From NCBI RefSeq assembly GCF_900215145.1, contig NZ_OBDO01000001.1:124001-188000 (forward strand): a DNA stretch of 64,000 nt. Reading direction: 5' to 3'. This DNA comes from Geodermatophilus sabuli. Its GTDB lineage: Bacteria > Actinomycetota > Actinomycetes > Mycobacteriales > Geodermatophilaceae. Of the stretch, positions 45,103 through 53,113 are shown in pieces. The first letter of the stretch is position 1. Each line of letters begins with the position of its first letter. Below the pieces are notes generated by a model. It saw only the letters and a list, made by a program, of their open reading frames with translations. It made no database searches and had not been told where the DNA came from. Position numbers and translations under genes: made by a program.

Positions 45103-45146
45103 TGGAGGGGATCCGCCGGGGTGCCCCCGGCGGATCCCCTCCATCA
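45100..45146. terminator. Perfect 22-bp bidirectional hairpin containing both stop codons
   Basis: Arms 45100-45121 and 45125-45146 are exact inverted repeats with a 3-nt loop. The first arm begins with the TGA of pruA and the second ends with the TGA (minus strand) of the nitroreductase gene, so the two convergent genes end inside the same structure. Confidence 0.8.
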
Positions 45147-45788
45147 CCAGCGGTCGAGGTGCAGCACGGTGTCCAGCGGCTCGCGGGCGGCGGGCTTGAA
45201 CGTCTCGCCGGTGTAGTAGGCCGTCGGCACGAGCGTGGCCTGGTGCACGCCGTCCGGGATGCCCAGGACCTCGGCGACCTCGGCCTCCCGGGCCAGGTGC
45301 AGCGACGTCCACGCCGTCCCCAGGCCGCGGGCGCGCGCGGCCAGCATGTAGCTCCACACCGCGGGCAGCAGCGAACCCCACAGCCCGGCCTGGTTGCCGG
45401 CCGCCAGCGGCCGCCCCGTCGCGATGCACGGGACGACGAGCACCGGCACCTCGCCCATGTGCTCGCCGAGGTACACCGCGCTGTCACCCACCCGGTGCTG
45501 GACCTGCGACCGCTCCGGCCGGTCGGCGAACAGCTTCCCGGCGAACGTGCGGGACTCCGCGTACCGCACCACCTGCTGCCGGTAGATCTCGCCGATCGCG
45601 GCCCGCTGCGCCGGATCGGTCACGACCACCCAGTGCCACGACTGCGCGTTGGACCCCGACGGCGCCTGCAGTGCGATCTCCAGGCACTCGCGCACCAGCT
45701 CCAGCGACACCGGCCGGGTCAGGTCCAGGCGCTTGCGGACGGCGCGGGTGGTGGTCAGCAGCTCGTCGGGCGTCAGCGGCAACGTCAT
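45144..45788 (-). CDS. Nitroreductase-family flavin enzyme
   Basis: The 214-residue protein has the FMN-binding start RAVRKRLDLTRPV, APSGSNAQSWHWVVV and the later GLGTAWTSLHL. The dinucleotide-flavin fold is complete. Such enzymes reduce nitro groups, quinones or other electron acceptors with NAD(P)H; the real substrate is not known. Its start overlaps the stop of the DUF488 gene upstream by 4 nt. Confidence 0.9.
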   Translation of the reverse strand: MTLPLTPDELLTTTRAVRKRLDLTRPVSLELVRECLEIALQAPSGSNAQSWHWVVVTDPAQRAAIGEIYRQQVVRYAESRTFAGKLFADRPERSQVQHRVGDSAVYLGEHMGEVPVLVVPCIATGRPLAAGNQAGLWGSLLPAVWSYMLAARARGLGTAWTSLHLAREAEVAEVLGIPDGVHQATLVPTAYYTGETFKPAAREPLDTVLHLDRW

Positions 45789-46327
45789 GGGCCCACCCTG
45801 CCCGATGCCGGCCAGCGCACGAGACCGTCGTCCCCGCGCACCGCTCCGGCCGACGGCGCGTGCGGGGTCAGCCGACCGTCGGGCATGAGGTGGGTGACGG
45901 GCACGCCACGGGCCAGGACGGCGACGTCAGCCACCAGCCGCCGGTGGCAGCGCCACCACACGCTCTCGCTGCACATCACCGCGACGGTGGCCGCGTCCGC
46001 CTCGGCGAGCACCTCGCCGAGGGCCGCGCCGAACTCCGCCGTCCGCGTGTGGGCGGCGTAGGCAGCGAACTGCGCGACCGTCCACCAGTCGTCGGCGACC
46101 GGCTGGTCGCGCGGCAGCGAGCGCCGGCCGCCGAGCCGCTCCTCCCACCGGTAGCCGATCCCCGCCGCCGGCAGCCACTCCTCGAGCGCCTCCCGCCGGA
46201 CGTCGGGGTTGCTCCGGCTGCCCGGGAAGCGGCGGACGTCCACGACGAGTTCCACGCCGGCCCCGGCCAGCCGGGCGCCCAGCCGGGAGCGGTCCTCGGG
46301 GCCGTGGCCCACGGTCAGCAGCGGCAC
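45785..46327 (-). CDS. DUF488 protein
   Basis: The 180-residue protein matches DUF488: TVGHG at the start, LVVDVRRFPGSRSNPD near 27, then AVMCSESVWWRCHRRLVAD near 115-135, where Cys and His residues are conserved. The function is unknown, although a nucleic-acid-linked role has been suggested from gene contexts. GTG 46327 starts it. It is the first gene of an operon with the nitroreductase and is divergent from an MFS gene. Confidence 0.85.
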   Translation of the reverse strand: MPLLTVGHGPEDRSRLGARLAGAGVELVVDVRRFPGSRSNPDVRREALEEWLPAAGIGYRWEERLGGRRSLPRDQPVADDWWTVAQFAAYAAHTRTAEFGAALGEVLAEADAATVAVMCSESVWWRCHRRLVADVAVLARGVPVTHLMPDGRLTPHAPSAGAVRGDDGLVRWPASGRVGP

Positions 46328-46415
46328 CCCAGGTCCCTACCCCCTCCGCGACCGGTGCCACGGGCCGGTCATGCTGGGCCGCCGGGCGACGGAGCCCGGG
46401 GGAGAGGTGAGCGGC

Positions 46416-47564
46416 GTGGCGGGGACGGCGGGGGTGCGGACGTCGCTGTGGCGGCTGCCCGCGATGCGGGCGCTGATCGGGGCGACGGCGCTGGGGTTCG
46501 CCAGCTACTGCCTGACGCTCGCGTCGCTGCCGGCGTACGCGGTGGCCGGTGGGGCCAGTGCCGAGACCGCGGGTGTGGTCACCGCGGTCTTCCTCGTGGT
46601 CACCATCGCCGTGCAGTCGGTCGTGCCGGCGCTGACCGCCCGGTACGGGCTCGGCCCGGTGCTCGCCGTCGGCCTGGTGGCCCTCGGTGCGCCGTCCCCG
46701 CTGTACGCGGTGGACGACGGGCTGGCCTGGCTGTCGGCGATCGCGGTGGTGCGCGGCGCCGGCTTCGGCGTCCTCACCGTGCTCGGGGCGACGCTCGCCG
46801 CCCAGGTCGCGCCGCTGGAGCGCCGGGGCGAGGCGATCGGCCTGTACGGGCTGGCGATCGCAGTGCCCAACCTCGTCGCCGTCCCGGCCGGGGTGGCGCT
46901 GGTGCTCGACGGGCACGTGGCATGGCTGGCGTGGCTGGCCGCCTCGCCGGTGCTGGCGCTGCCGCTGGTGCCGATGCTGGTCCGGTCGGTGCGCCTGGAG
47001 TCGACCGCCGGGCGGTCGACCCGCGCGGCGGCGCTGGCCGCCCTCGCGCCGTCCATGGTGCTGCTGGTGGTGACCCTCGCCGGAGGCGGGCTCCAGACGT
47101 TCCTGCCGATCGAGCGGCCGGACGGCGCGGTTGCGACCGCCGCCCTGCTGCTCTTCGGCATCACCGGCGCGGTCACCCGCTGGCGGGCCGGGCTGCTCGC
47201 CGACCGGCTGGGCACCCGGCTGCTCATGCCGCTGGCGCTGGTCGTCAACGCCGCCGGGCTGGCCGTCGTGGCGGTGGGCCTGGTCGCCGGGGACGCGTGG
47301 GTGCTCGCCGGAGCGGCGGTGTTCGGCGCCGGTTTCGGGGCGGTGCAGAACCTGACGCTGGTGACCGCCTTCACCCGCGCCGGGGAGGGCGGCGCGACGG
47401 CGGCGAGTGCCATGTGGAACGCCTCGTTCGACGCCGGTACCGCCGCCGGTGCGCTCGCGCTCGGGGTGGTCGCGGCCGGTCTCGGGCTGCCGTGGACCTA
47501 CGTCGTGGTCTCGGTGGTGCTGGTCGCCACGCTGCCGGTGGCGCTGGTCGCGACCCGGCGCTGA
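46416..47564 (+). CDS. MFS transporter
   Basis: The 382-residue protein has about 12 helices with the loop TARYGLGPVLAVG in the first half and LLADRLGTRLLMP in the second. GTG 46416 is taken because GGAGAGG precedes it at a workable distance; GTG 46407 overlaps that site. The protein is shorter than most MFS members, with tight loops. The substrate is unknown; export of a small molecule is likely. Confidence 0.82.
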   Translation: MAGTAGVRTSLWRLPAMRALIGATALGFASYCLTLASLPAYAVAGGASAETAGVVTAVFLVVTIAVQSVVPALTARYGLGPVLAVGLVALGAPSPLYAVDDGLAWLSAIAVVRGAGFGVLTVLGATLAAQVAPLERRGEAIGLYGLAIAVPNLVAVPAGVALVLDGHVAWLAWLAASPVLALPLVPMLVRSVRLESTAGRSTRAAALAALAPSMVLLVVTLAGGGLQTFLPIERPDGAVATAALLLFGITGAVTRWRAGLLADRLGTRLLMPLALVVNAAGLAVVAVGLVAGDAWVLAGAAVFGAGFGAVQNLTLVTAFTRAGEGGATAASAMWNASFDAGTAAGALALGVVAAGLGLPWTYVVVSVVLVATLPVALVATRR

Positions 47565-47616
47565 CCCGGGGCAGGAGGCCCTGTCGGCTCCCGGGCGGGC
47601 GGTGTAGGGAACCGGC

Positions 47617-48054
47617 ATGGGCGAGGCCGAGGTGCTCGAGCTGTTCCGCCGGGCGGTCACCGGCGACGACGCACAGGCGATGCGGGCCGGGTTGGAACGG
47701 CTGTTCGGCCTGACGTCGGGGGAGGGGGTGTCGGCCGAGGACGAGTACCGGGTCCGGCACCCGGACTACGTGATGGAGATGCCGCAGTCGGGGGAGCGGA
47801 TCCGCGGCCGCGACGCCATGCGGGCGATGCAGGAGGCCTTCCCGACGCCGCCGAGCATCCGGCTGCGCCGTGTGGTGGGCGCCGGCCGGGTGTGGGTGGT
47901 CGAGGGCGTCAACGACTACGGGGACGACGTCTGGCACGTCGTCCTCACCCTGGAGCTCGACGACGACGGCCGGATCGTCCGGGACACCCGGTACTACGCC
48001 CGGCCGTCCGAGGCGCCGGCCTGGCGGGCGGAGTGGGTGGAGCCGCTCGGCTGA
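47617..48054 (+). CDS. SnoaL-like (NTF2-fold) protein
   Basis: The 145-residue protein has the cone-shaped NTF2 fold pattern: an N-terminal helix (AEVLELFRRAVTGDD), YRVRHPDYVMEMPQSGERIRG in two parts, and a C-terminal sheet ending in IVRDTRYYARPSEAP, where Tyr-Tyr-Ala is common in the SnoaL-like group. It may be an isomerase, a hydrolase or a binding protein; the sequence does not decide. ATG 47617 lies 53 nt after the MFS gene. Confidence 0.82.
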   Translation: MGEAEVLELFRRAVTGDDAQAMRAGLERLFGLTSGEGVSAEDEYRVRHPDYVMEMPQSGERIRGRDAMRAMQEAFPTPPSIRLRRVVGAGRVWVVEGVNDYGDDVWHVVLTLELDDDGRIVRDTRYYARPSEAPAWRAEWVEPLG

Positions 48055-48133
48055 CCCCCAGCCGGCGAGGGCTCCGGCCGGCTCCCGCGCCCCGGTCCGC
48101 TGCCCGCTGCGATGCCCCTCGCAGGAACGGCGG

Positions 48134-48475
48134 TCAGCCGGCGAAGCGGTCGGCGGCGGCCTGCTGGGAGCGGATCAGGACGATCTCCTCGGCGGCCCGC
48201 AGCAGCCACCCGCGCAGGCCCTCGACGTCGTCGCGGTTGGCGTCGCGCAGGGCCCCCAGCCGCAGCTGGCGGGTGCTGGCCTGGGCACGCTGGGCCGGGG
48301 GCAGCCGGCGGCCCTCGGTGCGGGCGACCGAGGTGAGGCCGGCGCCGACGAAGACCAGCTCACGGATGGTCGGGATGCCGGCCAGGAGCTGCTCGGCCGC
48401 GGGGGTGTCGTCGTCGGTGAGCAGGCGGACCAGTTCGTCGGCGGTGCGCCGTCCGGCGGCGTGTACGTCAGTCAC
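48134..48475 (-). CDS. Hypothetical helical protein
   Basis: The 113-residue protein is soluble and all-helical by pattern: TADELVRLLTDDDTPAAEQLL, IPTIRELVFVGAG and a C-terminal helix DVEGLRGWLLRAAEEIVLIRSQ. I do not recognise it. The start GTG 48475 has no clear ribosome binding site. Codon use with G or C in nearly every third position supports a real gene. Confidence 0.6.
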   Translation of the reverse strand: MTDVHAAGRRTADELVRLLTDDDTPAAEQLLAGIPTIRELVFVGAGLTSVARTEGRRLPPAQRAQASTRQLRLGALRDANRDDVEGLRGWLLRAAEEIVLIRSQQAAADRFAG

Positions 48476-48531
48476 GCCGAGTCATTGTCGTCCTACCGGT
48501 GGAGCGCTCCCGCCGGACCCCGCCCGCTGTC

Positions 48532-48597
48532 GACCACGGGGTTGTTGCCGGGCTGCCCGGCGTGGACCGCCGTGTCGCCGGCAACAACCCCGTGGTC
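48532..48597. repeat. 20-bp perfect inverted repeat
   Basis: Arms 48532-48551 and 48578-48597 are exact inverted copies around a 26-nt spacer. It lies behind the ABC permease gene and ahead of the hypothetical gene on the minus strand, so it may be a terminator, but the long spacer also fits a dimer-binding site. Confidence 0.55.
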
Positions 48598-48629
48598 ATC
48601 GTGGGAGGGGAGTCGCGGGGCGGCCGGTG

Positions 48630-49445
48630 CTACGCGTCCCGCCTCGAGAACGACGCCGCGGCGATCGCGAGCAGGACGGCGATCTCGGCGGCGAACACCG
48701 CGAAGCCCACCCACGGGTCCAGCAGCATCGGGTTGAACGACTCCGGGGTGGCGATGCGGCCGCCGGCGTTGCCGGGCATGAGCTTCGTCGCCCACTCGCC
48801 CCAGGCATCCGGCAGCAGCATCACCATGTTGCCGACGACGAACACCAGGCCGAGCACGATCGACAGCGCTGCGGCGGTGTGCCGGACCAGCAGCCCGACG
48901 GCGGCCGCGAACAACCCGAGGCCGGCCATGTAGAGGCCACTGCCGTACAGCGACCGCAGCACGCCGTCGTCGGACAGCGCGACGCCGATGCCCTCCCGGT
49001 CGAGGAACCAGTTGCCGGCGAGGTACCCGGCCAGCGCCGTGACCGTGCCGGCGACGAACAGCGTGCCCGTGAGCACCACGGCCTTGGCGGCGAGCACGGT
49101 GCCGCGGCGCGGGTTCGCGGCCAGCGTCGCCCGGATCATCCCGGTGCCGTACTCGCTGGTGACCGCGAGCGTGCCCAGCACGATGGCGGTGACCTGGGCG
49201 AACATCATCCCCCAGGTCAGGAAGGCGCCGACCGGCTCGCCGGTGGTCCCGGCCGCGAGGTCCTCGGCGGCCAGCGCGCAGACCAGGGCGGTGAGGCCGG
49301 CCCCGAGGACGAACATGGCGGTGAGCGACCAGCCGGTCGACCGCACGGTCCAGGTCTTGATCCACTCGGCGCGCACGGCGGCGCCGAACCCGGGCGCGGC
49401 CGGGGCGGCGGTGCGGGTCGGGGACAGGGCTCCCAGGGCGGTCAT
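48630..49445 (-). CDS. ABC-2 type transporter permease
   Basis: The 271-residue membrane protein has six helices: residues about 42-62, 70-95, 118-140, 170-190, 197-217 and 240-260, with the conserved EYGTGMIRATLAANPRR loop of ABC-2 permeases after helix 2. It forms a pore with the ATPase encoded just upstream (4-nt overlap). Related pairs export lipids, antibiotics or drugs. Confidence 0.88.
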   Translation of the reverse strand: MTALGALSPTRTAAPAAPGFGAAVRAEWIKTWTVRSTGWSLTAMFVLGAGLTALVCALAAEDLAAGTTGEPVGAFLTWGMMFAQVTAIVLGTLAVTSEYGTGMIRATLAANPRRGTVLAAKAVVLTGTLFVAGTVTALAGYLAGNWFLDREGIGVALSDDGVLRSLYGSGLYMAGLGLFAAAVGLLVRHTAAALSIVLGLVFVVGNMVMLLPDAWGEWATKLMPGNAGGRIATPESFNPMLLDPWVGFAVFAAEIAVLLAIAAASFSRRDA

Positions 49446-50359
49446 CGCTGTGCTCCGGCGGGGGTCGCGGCGTACTCGACGCTGTCGGCGGTCAGGGTCA
49501 TGAAGGCGTCCTCCAGCGAGGAGCGCACCAGGGTGAGCTCGTGCAGCAGCAGTCCGGCGTGCCCGACGAGCTCGCCCACCGCAGCTGCGTCGAGCCCCTG
49601 CACCCGCAGCTCCCCGCCGTGCGCGGCGACGTCGAGGCCGTGCCGGCGCAGCACGGTCGCCACCGCGTCGTGCTGCGGGGTGCGCACCCGCACGTAGGAG
49701 GCGGCGTGGTCGGAGATGAAGTCCGCCGTCGAGCAGTCGGCGAGCACCCGGCCGCGGCCGATCACCAGCAGGTGGTCGGCGGTCTGCGCCATCTCGGCCA
49801 TCAGGTGGCTGGAGACGAACACGGTGCGCCCCTCGGCCGCGAGGTCGCGGGCCAGCGTGCGCACCCAGCGGATGCCCTCGGGGTCCAGGCCGTTGACCGG
49901 CTCGTCGAGGACGACGACCGGCGGGTCGCCCAGCAGCGCCGCGGCGATGCCCAGCCGCTGGCCCATGCCGAGGGAGAAGCGGCCCACCCGCTGCCCGGCC
50001 ACGGTGGTGAGGCCGACCAGGTCGAGCACCTCGTCGACGCGGGCGGACGGGATGCCGTTGCTCACGGCCAGCCAGCGCAGGTGGTCCCGGGCGGAGCGGC
50101 CGGGGTGCAGGGCCCGGGCCTCGAGGAGCGCACCCACCTCGCGCAGCGGGGCGGGGGAGTCGGCATAGCGGCGGCCGTTGACGGTGACGCTGCCGGAGGT
50201 GGGCCGGTCCAGGCCCAGCACCATCCGCATGGTCGTCGACTTGCCGGCGCCGTTCGGGCCGAGGAAGCCGGTCACCCGGCCGGGCTCGACGGTGAAGCTG
50301 ACGTTGTCGACGGCGGTCCGGCGGCCGTAGGTCTTGGTGAGCCGGTGCGCGGTGATCAC
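49442..50359 (-). CDS. ABC transporter ATP-binding protein
   Basis: The 305-residue protein has Walker A GPNGAGKST (34-42), the signature FSLGMGQRLGIA, Walker B VVVLDEPVNGLDPEG and the switch His in FVSSHLMAEM. A C-terminal extension of about 90 residues follows, typical of DrrA-type drug and lipid exporters. GTG 50359 starts the operon with the permease. No regulator is adjacent. Confidence 0.92.
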   Translation of the reverse strand: MITAHRLTKTYGRRTAVDNVSFTVEPGRVTGFLGPNGAGKSTTMRMVLGLDRPTSGSVTVNGRRYADSPAPLREVGALLEARALHPGRSARDHLRWLAVSNGIPSARVDEVLDLVGLTTVAGQRVGRFSLGMGQRLGIAAALLGDPPVVVLDEPVNGLDPEGIRWVRTLARDLAAEGRTVFVSSHLMAEMAQTADHLLVIGRGRVLADCSTADFISDHAASYVRVRTPQHDAVATVLRRHGLDVAAHGGELRVQGLDAAAVGELVGHAGLLLHELTLVRSSLEDAFMTLTADSVEYAATPAGAQR

Positions 50360-50481
50360 GGCGTCACCGGCTCGGGGAGGTCGCGGAGGTCATGCCGTCG
50401 AGGCTGTCGGCTGCTCGCGCCGGTGGACATCCGGGAGCGCCCCGATCCGACCCTGAACCGTCCCGGAGGGGCAGCCCTGAC

Positions 50482-50506
50482 CCGCCGAGATCGCCGATCT
50501 CGGCGG
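50482..50506. terminator. Palindromic hairpin between two minus-strand genes
   Basis: An 11-bp perfect stem (50482-50492 with 50496-50506) has a 3-nt loop. A further copy of the right arm core (GATCTCGGCG) occurs about 30 bp later (50537-50546), so alternative pairing is possible. It lies after the flavin oxidoreductase gene and before the ABC operon. Confidence 0.5.
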
Positions 50507-50585
50507 TGTCAACGCCGAGACGCGACGGGATCGGCGATCTCGGCGAGAGGGTGGAGGCCGGCGTTGCCGGGCTCATCGGTGGCCG

Positions 50586-51662
50586 TCAGGCGGAGCGGGG
50601 TAGCTCCGCGGCCGGGTGCAGCAGCCGGCGCAGCTCGCGCGCGGCCTCCCGGCCCGCCCGGTTGGCGCCCACGGTGCTCGCCGACGGCCCGTAGCCGACC
50701 AGGTGCACGCGGGGCTCACCGGCCACGTGCGTGCCTGCCATCCGGATCCCGCCTCCTGGGCCACGCAGGTGCAGCGGTGCGAGGTGGCCCAGCGCGGCGC
50801 GGAACCCCGTGGCCCACAGGACCGCGTCGGCCCGTACGAACCGGCCGTCGTCCCAGGCGACGCCGTCCTCGGTCAGCCGGTCGAAGACCGGCAACCGGTC
50901 CAGGACACCGCGTTCCCGGGCCGCCCGCACCCACGGGGTCACCACGAGCCCGGTGACGCCGACGACGCTGCTCGGCGGCCGGCCCTCGCGCACGGCGTCG
51001 GCCACCAGCGCCACCGCGGCCCGGCCCGCCTCCGGGCCGAACGGTTCCTCGCGCCAGACCGGCGGTCGCCGGGTCACCCAGGTGGTGTCGGCGACCTCGG
51101 CGATCTCACCCAGCAGCTGCACCGCGGACGCGCCCCCGCCCACGACGACGACCGACTGCCCGGCGAACTCCTCGGCGCCGCGGTAGTCGACCGGGTGCAG
51201 CTGGCGGCCGCGGAACAGCTCCTGCCCGGGGTAGCGCGGCACGAACGGGCGGGTCCACGTGCCGGTGGCGTTGACGACGGCGTGGGCGGTCCAGTCGCCG
51301 TCCGACGTCTCGACGAGGAACCGGTCGTCGCCGGTCCGCCGGACGGCGCGGACCCGCACCGGCCGTCGCACCGGCAGCCCGAAGGTCTGCTCGTAGTCGG
51401 CGAAGTACGCGGGCACCGCCGCGGCGGCCGGGACGTCGTCGGCCGCGGCGGGGAACGGCAGACCGGGGAGGTCGTGCACGTGGTGGGTGCGGGCGAGGGT
51501 CAGCGACGGCCACCGGTGCTGCCAGGCGCCACCGGCACGGGCGTCGGCGTCGAGGACGACGAAGCCCGTGCCGGGCGCGAAGCCCTCGCGGGCGAGGTGG
51601 TGCGCGGTGCTCAGCCCGGCCTGACCGGCGCCGATGACCACGACCTCCACGTCCCTGTCCAT
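50586..51662 (-). CDS. Flavin-containing oxidoreductase (monooxygenase-like)
   Basis: The 358-residue protein has two dinucleotide-binding motifs: VVIGAGQAGLSTAHHL near residue 7 for FAD and VVVGGGASAVQLLGEI near 170 for NADPH, plus ATGFRAALGHLAPL near 295, as in the CzcO/YhcP-like branch of flavin monooxygenases. The typical FxGxxxHxxxW motif is seen only in part (RGRQLHPVDY). The substrate is unknown. ATG 51662 is the start. Confidence 0.87.
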   Translation of the reverse strand: MDRDVEVVVIGAGQAGLSTAHHLAREGFAPGTGFVVLDADARAGGAWQHRWPSLTLARTHHVHDLPGLPFPAAADDVPAAAAVPAYFADYEQTFGLPVRRPVRVRAVRRTGDDRFLVETSDGDWTAHAVVNATGTWTRPFVPRYPGQELFRGRQLHPVDYRGAEEFAGQSVVVVGGGASAVQLLGEIAEVADTTWVTRRPPVWREEPFGPEAGRAAVALVADAVREGRPPSSVVGVTGLVVTPWVRAARERGVLDRLPVFDRLTEDGVAWDDGRFVRADAVLWATGFRAALGHLAPLHLRGPGGGIRMAGTHVAGEPRVHLVGYGPSASTVGANRAGREAARELRRLLHPAAELPRSA

Positions 51663-51697
51663 GCCCGGACAACGGCGCGGGAGCGGCGTCCCTTCCC

Positions 51698-52054
51698 TCA
51701 GCCGGGCCGGGTGGGGGTGAGCCGCGCGAGCTCGGCGCCGGAGAGGGTGACCGACTGCGGGTCGTAGCCGAACCGCACCGTGACCTCGTCCAGTCGCGCC
51801 TCCACCAGGGTGGCGGGGCGCTCGGGGGACCCGTCGGCCGGGCGGTACCACCACTGCTCGGCCAGCAGCGGCAGGCCGCGGCGGCGGAGGAAGGCGGCCG
51901 CCTGCTCGTCGTCGGGGAACTCCTGCAGCGGGGCGCCGAACAGGGAGCGGGCCACGCACACGTCGGTGCCGTCGCGGCGCTCGGTGGTCAGGTAGCCCAC
52001 GAGTTCGCCGTCCTCGCGGCGGTGGACCGGCTGCAGCTCCTCGGTCGGGGTCAT
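51698..52054 (-). CDS. Hypothetical protein of 118 residues
   Basis: The protein is soluble, with alternating strands and no known motif (LQPVHRREDGELVGYLTTE, WWYRPADGSPE, VRFGYDPQSV). It looks like a small two-domain beta protein conserved in this type of organism, but no family is recognised. ATG 52054 is preceded by TACCGT with 6-nt spacing (minus strand), a leaderless start. It may be co-transcribed with the oxidoreductase 35 nt downstream. Confidence 0.65.
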   Translation of the reverse strand: MTPTEELQPVHRREDGELVGYLTTERRDGTDVCVARSLFGAPLQEFPDDEQAAAFLRRRGLPLLAEQWWYRPADGSPERPATLVEARLDEVTVRFGYDPQSVTLSGAELARLTPTRPG

Positions 52055-52060
52055 GTCCCG

Positions 52061-52066
52061 ACGGTA
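52061..52066 (-). promoter_or_regulatory. -10 hexamer of the 118-residue protein gene, leaderless
   Basis: TACCGT on the minus strand ends 6 nt before ATG 52054. Confidence 0.45.
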
Positions 52067-52200
52067 GGGAGGCCGGCAACGGGGTTTCGCGCACCTTGCG
52101 GATCCCTTGCGGTCACCCCGTGGGGAGCCTGCGGTTGGCCCGCCAGAGTTCCTCCTGTCGCCGGGACACCGGCGGCGAGCCGTACCGAGGAGGAACCACC

Positions 52201-52812
52201 GTGACCGCCGCTGACCACCGCGCCGCCAAGGGCCGGATCGCCGCGTCCGTCGTCGTCGTCGGGGCCGCCGCGGCCGTCGCGGGCCTCGGCACGTTCGGCA
52301 CCTTCACCGACAGCACCACGCCGGTGGTCACCGAGCTCGACACCGGGGTGGTGTCCATCGCGCTCACCAAGGCCGCCGACGCCGCGACGCTGTCGCTGTT
52401 CGACCACGGCAGCTTCCTGGCCGGCGACTCGGAGAGCTCGGCGGTCGACCTGGTCAACGGGGGCACGGTCGCGCTCGGCGAGATGCGGATGGCGTCGGTC
52501 GCCACGGACTCCAGCGTCCTGGACAGCGACCGGACCCACGGCCTGCAGCTGGCGGTCGACTCCTGCTCGGTGTCCTGGGTGCTGACGAACGGCGACTGGA
52601 GCTGTGCCGGGGCGACGACGCGGTTCTACGCCGGCCCGATCGTGGCCGACGCACCGCTGACCGGGGCGGCCAGCCTGGCTCCCGGCGGGGTGGACCACCT
52701 GCTGCTGACCGCGACGCTCCCGGCGACGACGACCGCCGACATGGTGGCCGGCGCGACCAGCGCGCTGGACGTCACCTTCAGCACCACGCAGCGCGGCGGG
52801 ACCGCGCGATGA
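52201..52812 (+). CDS. Secreted TasA/CalY-like protein
   Basis: The 203-residue protein has a signal-like helix (about 15-35) ending in the region GLGTFGTFTDSTTPVV, followed by LDTGVVSIAL. A hydrophobic helix leading to FTD and then TG-x-V-x-L is the pattern of camelysin/TasA proteins, whose signal is usually cut by a SipW-type peptidase. The rest is a beta-sandwich with a probable disulfide (SCSVSWVLTNGDWSCAG). GTG 52201 has GAGGAGG upstream. No sipW-like gene is nearby. A surface or fibre role is inferred. Confidence 0.65.
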   Translation: MTAADHRAAKGRIAASVVVVGAAAAVAGLGTFGTFTDSTTPVVTELDTGVVSIALTKAADAATLSLFDHGSFLAGDSESSAVDLVNGGTVALGEMRMASVATDSSVLDSDRTHGLQLAVDSCSVSWVLTNGDWSCAGATTRFYAGPIVADAPLTGAASLAPGGVDHLLLTATLPATTTADMVAGATSALDVTFSTTQRGGTAR

Positions 52813-52873
52813 GCCGGCCCTCCGGGGCCTGACGGACAGCCGGCGTCTCCATCGCACGGGGGGACGGAGCCGC

Positions 52874-52994
52874 CGGCAGCACGACCGGTGTCACCGCGGG
52901 GGAACGGTGGCGTCGGTGGCACGACCGGTGACGTCGCGGGGAACGGCGTTGCCGGGCAGCACGGCCGGTGTCACCGCCGGGGAACGGTGGCACC
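52874..52994 (+). repeat. Three imperfect direct repeats of about 40 bp, in a 300-bp spacer
   Basis: The spacer 52813-53113 has no gene. Three units start near 52874, 52914 and 52953, each following the scheme GGCAGCACGACCGGTG, then TCACCG, then GGGGAACGG, with a few substitutions. They lie between the TasA-like gene and a TetR gene. Function is unknown; a binding array or a decayed coding repeat is possible. The unit lacks spacers, so it is not CRISPR. Confidence 0.6.
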
Positions 52995-53101
52995 GCTCGA
53001 GGGGGAACGCACGGGGCCGGTCGCGGGACACTGCGGCCGGCCCCGTCGCGTTCGCGGGAACGGAGTCGTTCGGCGACTCTGCGCACAGGCCGGACACAGG
53101 C

Positions 53102-53107
53102 TACGTT
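53102..53107 (+). promoter_or_regulatory. -10 hexamer of the TetR gene, leaderless
   Basis: TACGTT ends 6 nt before GTG 53114. Confidence 0.45.
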
Positions 53108-53113
53108 CGCTCA

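Noticed and set aside
52874-52994. CRISPR-like array
   Set aside because: Only three units, directly adjoining, with mismatches in every copy and no unique spacers; no cas genes are in the window.
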